From: Odiellus spinosus
Taxonomy: Eukaryota > Arthropoda > Arachnida > Opiliones > Phalangiidae
Length of the DNA stretch: 64,000 bases
Direction: 5' to 3'
Assembly (NCBI GenBank): GCA_963920705.1
Contig: CAWUCO010000251.1
Coordinates: forward strand, 62,001-126,000
The notes under the pieces are model-generated. The model did no database searches, had not been told where the DNA came from, and worked only from the letters and a program-made list of their open reading frames with translations. A program made the position numbers and the translations under genes. This document shows, piece after piece, positions 19,468 to 30,420 of the stretch. Positions within the stretch are counted from its first letter, which is position 1. Each line of letters opens with the position of its first letter.

Positions 19468-22430
19468 AATACCTCTCACTCCTAGACACTGTTCAGTCTG
19501 TTACTCTGATGAGCTGAGTTTTCACAAAAACACTAATATAAATATAAAAAAATATTTTTGTCGCCAAAATCCCATTGCCCATTACGCAACATAGAAATGA
19601 CCTATATCATCTTGTCCATCGTTTCCTACTCTTCTATCAATATTCAATATTGGTCTGTACTAGCTAGTTAGCACTTACAAGTTAGTTTACCCCTAGGTAC
19701 AGGTAAAGTCCCTACGATTTCCGTTCCTAATATAATCCAAAATTTCATGTTTCTATCACGTGATTTTTTTTCTCACGCTGCTCTCTCTATAGTTTTCTCA
19801 AAGGGTCCCTATTATTGGTCTATTGTTGAAAGTTAAAGTTACTGAATTATTGGCCGTATTTCCTCGATAACGCAGTATATCGAAAGGTCAGTAATACACG
19901 AGAGACTAGCTGAAATTTCAAGCGCAAACGGGTCGCAATGAAGAGGTGAAAATCAATTCCTACAAAGCTATTGGTGTTATATGGTATGGCTACTAATCTT
20001 ACAACGTACCTATTAACATTAGCTATCTAAAACAAATCCTTTACGCGGGTTTCCGATATTTTTACTCACTACAGTGTATACCTGTGTTGTGGTTTTCATA
20101 CTCTTATCTTAACAGTTTAAAAACCCCTTGACAAGTTGACCAACAAACATTCTTAATAAATTACTAACAGATTCAATTCTCCCTATCTCAGCAATAAAGG
20201 GAAGGTGACAGAATTTTTGATGTCTTTACACTTAACATTGGTGTAAGTTTAAAAGCCACAAAATGCCAGGGTGGGTTCGATAAGTATTATAGTTTTTCGT
20301 TAAATTTTACAATACTTATTCGTTTAACATGGTATAGATGTTAAAATCTTTAATAATGGCTATAATTATGACGTTTAGAAATTGTTTTTAGGTAAGTTTA
20401 GAGTATGCGACCAAACCTGTTATCTATCAGAGCCTAAAGTTTCACGGCTATTTCGTGATTATTACCCCACTTGCTCGAAAAGCCTTGAAGAATAAGACAC
20501 AATTTCGGGTTTTAAACATTTTTGCGTGAGGTCCGACTTGTTTTAAAGCTTAAAACATACTATAATGTCAAAATTTATTGTTTAAATTAATAGGTCTGTT
20601 GAAATCTACTTAAAAGACATTCATATAACTCACCATAAGTTTCGTTTTGATCCACAGTTAATGGACCTTTTTTAGGATAAAGCACGTATACAAATTTTCA
20701 CGTGAACTTCCAACTTTCATAATGCATTTTCGGGCGTGCGCATTGCTGACAATGTTGCATATTTCAATGGCGAAGGCAGATAAAGGTTAGCGCGCCCCAT
20801 AAATTATTTCACGCACCTCTTTCATGAACCATTATATCTATCTAAGCCACGGTCGTACAATAACTGTACTGTCGAAACCTTTCTCTTCATTTTTCCCTAA
20901 TAGAAAAACTAATAATAATACTTGGCAATTTTTTAAAATATCAAATAAGGACGGAAAAAGAATTGTAGACTGCATAAAAACTCAATGATTCAAAGCTCAC
21001 TTCATCTCCATGGTTTTTTATTTTTCCGCGTTTTAGTTTTCCGGAAAATTAACTACACTAACTCTTCTTAAATTATTAGGGACTTTAGGGTGCACATTAC
21101 CATATATTAAATACGGTGACCTTAAATTTAATAAAATTTGTATTATATTTAAAAAAGTCGCATTATATTAATGTTTCCTTATATTTAAAACAAATATTGA
21201 ACGGGTCCCCATAATATTGGTAAAAACCGCTAAAAGCTCAATTTAAAATAAAATTCCATTCCATTAATGAATTGGTTATAAAAATACTAATAAAAATATA
21301 AAGTTCAAAAAACAAAAAAGGACATTTTTTAATAGTCGTACACTCGCTTTCGTATTTCCATGCAAAGTTAAAAACGTTACAACATACATAAGTTTGAAAA
21401 ATAAATTAACTGAACCTTAACTCAACATAGATACTCATAAAAAAATATTTTTATTCACAGTGAAATAAAGGTTTAAATTATCAGTCAATTAATGCTAGTT
21501 GATGATTAGTTTTACTACAATTTAATCAATCCAATAAATAATTATACAATGAAATCTATGAATAAAACGATTGTGCATTATCACAGTCACATTTTGCTCC
21601 ATAATAAACCCTTAGGAATCTGCGGAATAGTTTTAAACTATTTGAGGAATAAAACCACGCCGATTCCCAAACAAATTCAAAAAACTTATTTAGAGAGAAC
21701 TGTCAACTTATATTGGTATTTCAAGCTCACTGCAATGGAAGGCGTAATGCGTTGCCAGGCAGTAGAGAAAATGATTTGTGGCAACTTCATCACAAAAATA
21801 TTGTCGAAAAACTCTAGTGGGTGAAAGGGTGGACCATGTTTAACCGCTAGGGGGACGTACATGGTGACACACTCTAGAGTGAGGCAAAGGGAAAGACAGA
21901 GAAATAGTTCCAAAGCGTGAGAGGAACACAAACACAACACTTGTAACTTGTTTGAATTCATAACGGTCAACGGTCGGTCGTGTTCGCTCGCGATTGCAGT
22001 TTTGTTAATGAACGACGAAAAAAATCTAAATGGTAAATATTATCCACACTTTATAATTTAGTTTTAATGAATTTCATTAATAATTATTAATTTTTAGGTG
22101 ACCAATATTTATACTGAGTTTCTCAATTTCTAATTGGCCTGAGTCGATATTTAAACTCCATCACTATTTTATTAAGGACTTCGTAAGTTTTTCTTGTTGT
22201 TATTAGACTTAAATGTAGATAATTATTTTGTAATTTGTTTCTCATTACATCTCTTGATATGCTTGACTTGCCTATTAATGGCGTTAAATGGTTATTAATG
22301 CGGTTTCCGACAGGATTGTTAGCCAATGGCGTGATGAGTTTTGTACGAGTTTTTTTGAAAGCTCCATTACTATACCCTTAATATAAAAAATGACGCGGTC
22401 CACCAACCCCAAAAAGCGCTAAAAAAAATT
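19468..22430. other. ~3 kb intergenic, no gene seen
   Basis: AT-rich, mostly unique. Overlapping frames at 21549-21824 (+) and 21686-21970 (-) lack motifs. No tandem array or inverted repeat that I can support. Confidence 0.45.
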
Positions 22431-22562
22431 AATCGTCAGTCAGGATTTTTAATCGAAAGTCAGGATTTTTAATCGAAAGTCAGGATTTTTAGTCGAAAGT
22501 CAGGATTTTTAATCGAATGTTAGGATTTTTAATGGTATGTCAGGATTTTTAATCGAAAGTCA
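22431..22562. repeat. 20-bp tandem array, ~6.6 copies
   Basis: The unit AATCGAAAGTCAGGATTTTT repeats in register from 22431 to 22562 with few substitutions (AATCGTCAGT first, AATGGTATGT sixth). No coding role. Confidence 0.92.
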
Positions 22563-23527
22563 TGGTTATAGGCTCTCTTTCCCGAGAACTATAGATAGTT
22601 TTCATTAAAGGGGGTAAAAGCCGTTTCCCCCAGGTTGCCAGTCATTTGTGAGTGCAAACTGAAGCAGAGATAAAGGCTAACAGTTCAGATCAGATCAGTT
22701 TCAAAACCGAACTGAACTCCCAAGCTCCTGACAACCCTGCAATGAAAGGAAAGCTGGGAAAGAGGGGTAGAATTTTCATTTGCCCCTTTATTGAAAACTA
22801 TCTATAGAATCCCACCTCGGAAAGAGATTAAAATGTAAAATACGAGAAATTTTACCTTTCCAATTAATGCTGGATCCTACTATGGGGAGCTCTTGGTTAA
22901 CCCGGGGCAAGGAAATAAAAAAGCCACACATCATAGTGAGGGGCCTTGTTTTATGTACACGCGAATATTGTAAATCCACATTAGGGGGATGACACCGAGG
23001 CAAGAGATAAGAGGGTCTGACGTCTCAAGCTTACTAACTGATAGCTCCTAATTAATTGTTGGCTTGCCCCAAAATTAAACCATCCACAGCGCGTGCGTGA
23101 AAGTGCGGCGAAAATAATTTTTTAAATCCAGAATTTGAAAGAGGCTCTTTTAGGACTAAATTTACCAACTTCAAAACCGCATTAAAATTAACGGGTAGAT
23201 AGGTTTTTGTGCGTTTAATTAATGTCTTTGGACTTCTCTTGGAATTCTCAATATAATAAAAATTACTTGTTTCACGATTTCATGCTCACTTTAATAGGAA
23301 AGAGTTACGAGTACTAGACCCGTAGGCTGTAAATTCTGCCATCAAGCTAAATACCATGACCTTTCTCTGTGTTAGACTTCAATATCTGAAATACATAATC
23401 CATAAGGTTCATAGAAAAAAAAATATACTTCCAGACGGACAGGGGAACTCTTACTCGAGAGTAATGGATTGTTATGGAAATTAGAGGTGAATTAATAATT
23501 ATGATTATAATGTAAAAGTGATAATTA
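22563..23527. other. Intergenic, no gene seen
   Basis: A minus-strand frame at 22788-23003 is not convincing. No other structure noted. Confidence 0.45.
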
Positions 23528-23666
23528 CTCCCTGCTGTCTATAGTTATTTTTTATTAAAGTTTGGGGATTCATTCAATTAGCCTTTAATTTGTACAAAAA
23601 ATAATTTCAGATAAAATATCAATTCAGCTTAAGTGCCAGATTTTAGAGACTGTCTCTAGGAGGGAG
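23528..23666. mobile_element. Possible Stowaway/mariner-type MITE
   Basis: The left end CTCCCTGCTGTC (from 23528) and the right end reading CTCCCTCCTAGA on the minus strand (from 23666) share CTCCCT-N-CT. Both are flanked by TA, the usual mariner target site. The element would be 139 bp and internally AT-rich. Only about 9 bp of the termini agree, so this is tentative. AGAGAC-T-GTCTCT (23645-23657) is a small palindrome near the right end. Confidence 0.35.
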
Positions 23667-25171
23667 TAATATTTTTTCCGTCAGACCTATATTTGCCTAC
23701 TTTCTCGCGAACCTTTCAATTGCTTTGGAATGATTTGTTCGCGTCATGTATTTTTCGCCTACTTTCTCACGAACCTTCACCCACCCAAGGTCGAAAAACC
23801 GTCGAATGCAGGCCATTGCCAAATGCGAGGCTCTCGCTGTTTTCCACGCTAACTTTCAATTCATTTATGCCTACCCAAGGAATATTTAATGGGGATGGAA
23901 CGGCGGTCAGTATAGCTGAACGCCTAGACCCGTCCTTGAAAAGTCTAAAGATGACGTAGATTTCCTCTCTCACTTCTCTAACACAAGATTCTAACTTCTC
24001 TAGCAAGGAGTCACGAGTGTTACACTTAGCAAAAAAAGGGGAATTGGAAGCAGAAGCTGAGTTTGTACGACCCGCGTGATAACGTGTGGCCGCCAATCAA
24101 TCTCCTCTAAATATCCCTTGGTCTGGTCGTCTAGGACTAGGTCTTTTACTAGTGAGACAGACATACACGTGCCACATCTGACTCTGGGATTAAGTACACA
24201 TTATCTAAACTTTATACTACATTCCAATAAAATTAATTTATAGTAGACAAAGTACAATATTTTTTAATTATTAACTCATGCTTGCCATACATTAATTTAA
24301 ATAGAACTAATTTTAAACGTTAAGTTTGATAATAAACTCTGTCTGTAGTGATTTTGATTAGTGTAGCTCAAGAGTCAAAACAATACAAAGTTAATTGGAT
24401 TAATAAACTAACGTTTAGTTTAAGATTGGTGGGGATATCATTTTATACAAATACAAGTTGTTAGCGTGAGTCAAACGACCCTCCGAAATATTTCATCACT
24501 ATCAATTAATTTACCGTGTCATCCCCCCTACTGGAAGCTTACAATGATCGCGTTTAAAACAGAACACCCAATAGAAGAGATGCGTGACGGTTTTACTAAA
24601 TTCCTTGGCTAAGCTCTGGCTAACTAACAGTTCCCAGATCCCAGGAATTTGTCTCTGTGCAAGTTTCTTATGTAACTTTGGTTTTGCAGACCATTTCAGT
24701 CACCCCTTCCTCAACCCCCGTTGGCATCTCCCATTCCTTTCGCGTTTAATATTCCGCATACCACAAGCGCGAATACAGGGACAGTTATAATGTAATTTGC
24801 CCCACCTAATTAAGTTGATCTGGAGCGTTTGCTACATGGGTGCTTACTCTTCTCTAAAACTTTAGGAATTTACAACAACCAACAATATGGGTTGATATCT
24901 ATAATAGAGTAAATTTGCAATAGGAATAAAATTGCAATACTTGAGATCATACGCCTTAAACGTAGACTATTTTTCGAATTGTTCATCATTCTATTATCTT
25001 TCTAATGTATAATGCTTGTTGGAAGTTTATAATAAATTTCAAGATGTATCTACAATTTTATAGAGAAAACACTAGAAGGCAGAAAATCCTAAACTCATGT
25101 CTGATCTATTTTAATGAATAAATGTTCATATAAAAAGGGTTCAGATAAATTTGTTGTTATAGGAGTATTCA
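23667..25171. other. Intergenic with one short duplication; no gene recognised
   Basis: GCCTACTTTCTCGCGAACC (from 23695) is repeated as GCCTACTTTCTCACGAACC (from 23757). A 109-codon minus-strand frame (23767-24096) in a locally GC-richer stretch starts with TTG and has no motif. The final 200 bp before the transposase may be its transposon flank, but no terminal repeat was recognised. Confidence 0.4.
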
Positions 25172-27233
25172 ATGAAGAAACAATTTTTCTACGTTTCAAA
25201 ACGGCAAAAAATTAGGGAAGTCTCGCAGTTTGTCAGGGAGGATTTAGAAATTACTAAAGATGCACCAATGCAAGAATCAAGAATTGATGATGAGCGAAAC
25301 AAACCTGGCACAAGCCGCATGGAGGAGAATTTTCCTAGCGCAATTGGTGATGAAGGAAATGTACATGGTGCAAGCGGTAATGATGAAAATGTATCCGATT
25401 CAGGTCGAGATGGAGGGAATGAAGATGATGAGTTTAACGAAGAACTCTCTGATCATTATGATGACTTTTTTGAAAAGGACGCTGATTCAAGCGATAATGA
25501 AAGTTTTACTACAGATTCCGATGACGAGCCACCAAGTGTTCAAGAAAATTTAAAACAGTGGGCATTGGAAAATCAAATAAGCCATGAAGCTTTCAATAAG
25601 CTTCTGAGAATTTTACACCCACATCATACTTCCCTACCACTTGATTCTAGAACAATTCTGGCTTCGAATCTTGGTGTAGCTTTGGCAGTGGATACGTTGG
25701 AAAATGTAGAATACTTTCATTTAGGTCTTGCTGAAGGCATAAAATCCAGGCTAAAATCTTGCTTGAAGAAACAGACGAAGGTTCTTAACCTCTCTTTTAA
25801 TATCGATGGGATACCAATACAAAAAAGCACGGGATTACAATTTTGGCCTATCTTGTGCCGTTGCTTGGCAACAAAAGACGAAGAGCCCTTTGTTGTTGGC
25901 CTTTTTTGTGGGAATGAAAAGCCCAAGAAATCAGAAACATTCCTTCGTAAATTTATAAGGGAAGCTCAAGAGTTGATTCAAAATGGCTTACAATTTGAAG
26001 GTCAGAATTTCGAAATTAAACTTGAACCTTTCATTTGCGACGCTCCAGCAAAGGCTTATTTTAAATCCATTATGAACCACAACAGCTACTTTGGATGTTA
26101 CTATTGTACACAGAAAGGCAATTATTTTACCAAAGTAATATATGATGCGTTCGATGCCCCATTAAGAACAAATGAAAGTTTTCGAAGTCAAGCGCAAAAA
26201 GAACATCACACGGGAAAATCACCATTGGAAGAATTGCCCATTGATATGATTTTGAACTTTCCAATTGACCCAATGCATTTAGTTTTTCTTGGTTGCGTAA
26301 AACGTATCATTCTTAGTTTGACTACACCTAAATCAAAAATGAAGTCATTCATCAACTATCTGGTAGAATTGTAAATTGGTCTAGCTACGCTCCTAAAGAG
26401 TTTTCAAGAAAACCAAGGGCAATATCAGAAGTCCATAAGTGGAAAGCAACTGAATATCGCACTTTTTGCCTCTATATTGGATGTTTTGTGTTCAAAAACA
26501 TTTTGCCCAAAGTTTTTGTTGACCATTTTCCACTTCTGCACTGTGCAATTTACATTCTATGCCGAGAAACGCCTGAACCCGAAATGATAACCTACGCGGA
26601 AACTCTTCTAAAAGAATTTGTAAAGTCTGCCAAAGACGTGTACGGCCGTGGGATATACGTATATAACATACATTATTTAATTCATATTGCTGAACATGCT
26701 AGAGTTTATGGTGGCTTAGAAATGTTTTCCGCTTTCCCGTACGAATCTTATCTTGGAAAATTAAAAAAACTAATAAGGACCCCAGACAAGCCTCTTCAAC
26801 AAGCTATATTTAGACTAAAGCAATTAGAATCTCTAAAGAAAGATTTCCCCAGTAAGGATCTAGGCATTGTGGTAAAAGCTAGTCACACTGGTGGGCCAAC
26901 TCTCGATATTGTTGATGGTGTTCAATATAAGAGACTTAATACAAAGGGCTTCGTTTTTACAACTAAACCCTCTGATTCTCATTGTAAACTTTCTAGTGAA
27001 TTGAGAACTTTATTAAAAAAGGTGCTATTGTCTACTTGATAGGTAGATGTTTTAGAAAATCCACTAATGCTTACGATTATCCCTGCAATTCCACAATGCT
27101 TGGAATTGAGATGGTTTCTGATTTGTCACCACTAAATAAGTACCTAGCTAGCGATATCACTCAAAAGTGTTATTTCCTCCCTTTTATCTCAGACTCTTCA
27201 GGTATTTCTGTTCCTCTTGTACATAGTTTTTAA
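25172..27233 (+). pseudogene. Second TNP2-like DDE-type transposase, near complete, two A-run frameshifts
   Basis: An ATG at 25172 opens a protein with an acidic Asp/Glu/Asn-rich N terminus (residues ~1-130, possibly disordered). It continues with QWALENQISHEAFNKLL and FNIDGIPI (Asp ~residue 212, 25805-25807), then PFVVGLFCG and FICDAPA (Asp ~290, 26039-26041). CYYCTQKG follows (zinc-ligand-like, ~308), then ILNFPIDPMHLVFLG (Asp ~366, 26267-26269). The frame breaks near the A5 run 26335-26339 and resumes one frame over at HQLSGRIVNWSSYAPKEF, through KPRAISEVHKWKATEY to SELRTLL. It breaks again in the A6 run 27015-27020 and resumes as GAIVYLIGRCF, YPCNSTMLGI and VPLVHSF, ending at TAA 27231-27233. 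The total is about 685 codons with no nonsense codon apart from the shifts. The motif order matches the first transposase, but the sequence is from a different lineage. If the two indels are assembly errors this is an intact gene. Confidence 0.75.
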
Positions 27234-28126
27234 TAATCTACAACATATTAAATGAGAAACACTTATATCACCCAATATCTATCCTATATACTGTATACTT
27301 TTATCTTTTTTAATTTAAAGTATTTTTCAAGTAAAAAATAATACCTGTCTCTAACGTAATCTTCGGAAGTAAACGTATTTAATTGACCAGTAGATAGAGT
27401 GACACATTTATTCTTTCAAGATAACATTATATCTTATTGGCAACTTTACTAGACAGTGTCAGATCCAGCATTAGAGCAATGTCACAATATCACGCCGATT
27501 AGCCGAAACATTACCATTAAAGGGACAGTATAAATTAAGCCTTCGACATCACTAATGTATAACTAGGTTGCATGCATCAAAATATGTTATAATTACGGTT
27601 ATAATCAATCCCACTTAAAAAGAATTCAATAACTTTGAGATCAAAATATCAGAACTCCCCGCCATTCCTACGTCATCATTCCGTTGTTGAACAAAAAAAA
27701 ACTGCTTTTCCAGCGGATGACTTCGTTGACCGCCCTATTAGCAACGTGACGTTGAAACCGGAAGTACAAAAAGTTCAATTAAAAATGGGTCAGCTCAGCG
27801 CTGAGTCCGTTGAGTGTTACTGAACGTAACCTAGGCTTTACGAGTTTTTGAGCTCACGAGAAAGTCACATCATAAGCGGGGAACTAAAAACAGACTGAAA
27901 TTTTATTCGGGGAGTTTTAAATATATATCGAAACATCTAGAACATGTATATATCAATATTGTTTGATTTGTTCAGGCTCTATCCGATAGAATATGAATTT
28001 CCATAAGACTCTCCCTTTAAAGAACTAAAATGAATAGTGCCAACAATTAAAAGGAGCTATGAGAATAAAAGAAATGGGAAACAACAAATATTCTAATGCG
28101 CTAATTTTACAGTCGAAATCAAAAAA
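27234..28126. other. Intergenic, no gene seen
   Basis: AT-rich; a 62-codon frame at 27635-27823 lacks motifs. May include the transposon's 3' end, but no terminal repeat was recognised. Confidence 0.45.
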
Positions 28127-28536
28127 ATGTTCCAAGTAGTGGAATTCAAGAAATCGGCCGATGGTGTTACAGAAGTTGGCATAGTGCACAAAAATTGGGT
28201 TTACCCAAAAAAGAAAAATGCTACTGGCCACCATACCGTACAAATGATAGAAAGGACAAGTCTTGCATGGCTGGTGAGCAGCCAGCTGACAACTGGAAAC
28301 TTTGTTTTATTGCCAGAGTGCTTTACTCGACTGGAAAGTCGAACTGTATATTTAAAGAGAAAAATGGTTTAATTGTAGTCATTGTTTTCAGATGATTAAA
28401 AAAGTGCCAAAAAAAGAAAAAGAATCGGAATTAACATCGGATCTGAATGATACCGACGGAGTTTTCGCTAACAAAAAAAGAAAATTAATGTCTAATAAGA
28501 CAGCTTATGAAGATGGTAATTCTTCTGATACTGATG
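28127..28536 (+). pseudogene. Gene fragment, two putative exons (CYWPP-type domain, Lys-rich exon)
   Basis: An ATG at 28127 opens MFQVVEFKKSADGVTEVGI and NWVYPKKK. After a frameshift at an A6-G-A5 run (28207-28218) the reading continues KCYWPPYRTNDRKDKSC, EQPADNWKLCFIARVLYSTGKS. From memory, 'F-x-VVEF ... W ... CYWPP ... W ... RVL' is an N-terminal module seen in insect proteins that often carry DUF4806. A strong acceptor TTGTTTTCAG (to 28391) and donor G|GTAAAGT (28537) bound a 145-nt exon. It reads MIKKVPKKEKESELTSDL and ANKKRKL, with an NLS-like KKRK. Similar Lys-rich SELTSDL-type segments follow the module in its relatives. A 46-nt intron using GTATAT at 28346 would create a stop, so the exon join is unresolved. 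No downstream exon is visible before the satellite. Confidence 0.42.
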
Positions 28537-28592
28537 GTAAAGTTTTTTTTTGTTTTAACGGACGTACATGCACCAAATCCTAATATATAAAG

Positions 28593-28613
28593 AACAAGAT
28601 GGTCAAGCCCATA
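28593..28613 (+). other. 21-bp sequence shared with 4475-4495
   Basis: Identical over 21 bp to 4475-4495 (core ATGGTCAAGCCCATA). It lies about 73 bp before the first monomer of the 22-bp satellite. Confidence 0.7.
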
Positions 28614-30052
28614 ATAAGCCACACCACTTATGATATGAAACAGGATACAAAAATAATTTCCGCATAAACCGGAAACAGGTAGAGAGTCAAGTCAAACATT
28701 TTCATTTTTCAAGTCAAACTTTTTCATTTTTCAAGTCAAACTTTTTCATTTTTCAAGTCAAACTTTTTCATTTTTCAAGTCAAACTTTTTCATTTTTCAA
28801 GTCAAACTTTATCATTTTTCAAGTCAAACTTTATCATTTTTCAAGTCAAACTTTTTCATTTTTGAAGTCAAACTTTTTCATTTTTCAAGTCAAACTTTTT
28901 CATTTTTCAAGTCAAACTTTTTCATTTTTCAAGTCAAACTTTTTCATTTTTCAAGTCAAACTTTTTCATTTTTCAAGTCAAACTTTTTCATTTTTCAAGT
29001 CAAACTTTTTCATTTTTCAAGTCAAACTTTTTCATTTTTCAAGTCAAACTTTTTCATTTTTCAAGTCAAACTTTTTCATTTTTCAAGTCAAACTTTTTCA
29101 TTTTTCAAGTCAAACTTTTTCATTTTACAAGTCAAACTTTTTCACTTTTCAAGTCAAACTTTTTCATTTTTCAAGTCAAACTTTTTCGTTTTTCAAGTCA
29201 AACTTTTTCGTTTTTCAAGTCAAACTTTTTCACTTTTCAAGTCAAACTTTTTCACTTTTCAAGTCAAACTTTTTCATTTTTCAAGTCAAACTTTTTCATT
29301 TTTCAAGTCAAACTTTTTCATTTTTCAAGTCAAACTTTTTCATTTTTCAAGTCAAACTTTTTCATTTTTCAAGTCAAACTTTTTCAATTTTCAAGTCAAA
29401 CTTTTTCATTTTTCAAGTCAAACTTTTTCATTTTTCAAGTCAAACTTTTTCATTTTTCAAGCCAAACTTTTTCATTTTTCAAGTCAAACTTTTTCATTTT
29501 TCAAGTCAAACTTTTTCATTTTTCAAGTCAAACTCTTTCATTTTTCAAGTCAAAATTTTTCATTTTTCAAGTCAAACATTTTCATTTTTCAAGTCAAACT
29601 TTTTCATTTTTGAAGTCAAACTTTTTCATTTTTCAAGTCAAACTTTTTCATTTTTCAAGTCAAAATTTTTCATTTTTCAAGTCAAACATTTTCATTTTTC
29701 AAGTCAAACTTTTTCATTTTTGAAGTCAAACTTTTTCATTTTTGAAGTCAAACTTTTTCATTTTTCAAGTCAAACTTTTTCATTTTTCAAGTAAATTTTT
29801 TTCATTTTTCAAGTCAAACTTTTTCATTTTTCAAGTCAAACTTTTTCATTTTTCAAGTCAAACTTTTTCATTTTTCAAGTCAAACTTTTTCATTTTTCAA
29901 GTCAAACTTTTTCATTTTTCAAGTCAAAATTTTTCATTTTTCAAGTCAAACATTTTCATTTTTCAAGTCAAACTTTTTCATTTTTCAAGTCAAACTTTTT
30001 CATTTTTCAAGTCAAACTTTTTCATTTTTCAAGTCAAACTTTTTCATTTTTC

Positions 30053-30420
30053 AAGTAAAACTTTTTCATTTTTCAAGTCAAACCTTTTCATTTTTCAAGT
30101 CAAACCTTTTCATTTTTCAAGTCAAACTTTTTCATTTTTCAAGTCAAATTTTTTCCTTTTTCAAGACAAACTTTTTCCTTTTTCAAGTCAAACTTTTTCA
30201 TTTTTCAAGTCAATTTTTTTCATTTTTCAAGTCAAACTTTTTCATTTTTCAAGTCAAACTTTTTCATTTTTCAAGTCAAACTTTTTCACTTTTCAAGTCA
30301 AACTTTTTCGTTTTTCAAGTCAAACTTTTTCGTTTTTCAAGTCAAACTTTTTCACTTTTCAAGTCAAACTTTTTCACTTTTCAAGTCAAACTTTTTCACT
30401 TTTCAAGTCAAACTTTTTCA
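30053..30420. repeat. Higher-order signature block of the satellite (first of ~11)
   Basis: A fixed succession of variants marks a ~360-bp block: AAGTAAAAC, two AAACCTTTTC, AAATTTTTTCC with AAGACAAAC, CAATTTTTTT, then TTCAC, TTCG and TTCAC units. It recurs with AAGTAAAAC at 32647, 34185, 38055, 40761, 42299, 45817, 52830, 56241 and 61300, and truncated at 50806. Two subtypes exist: one TTCAC, two TTCG, three TTCAC (30.3, 32.9, 34.4, 41.0, 42.5, 46.1 kb), and one TTCAC, three TTCG, two TTCAC (38.3, 53.1, 56.5, 61.6 kb). A degenerate relative lies at 29131-29260. Confidence 0.85.

Noticed and set aside
21549..21970. Overlapping ORFs on opposite strands
   Set aside because: Neither shows a motif; opposite-strand overlap of this kind is expected by chance.
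23767..24096. 109-codon minus-strand ORF in a GC-richer patch
   Set aside because: Starts with TTG, not ATG; no recognisable domain; flanked by a small duplication.
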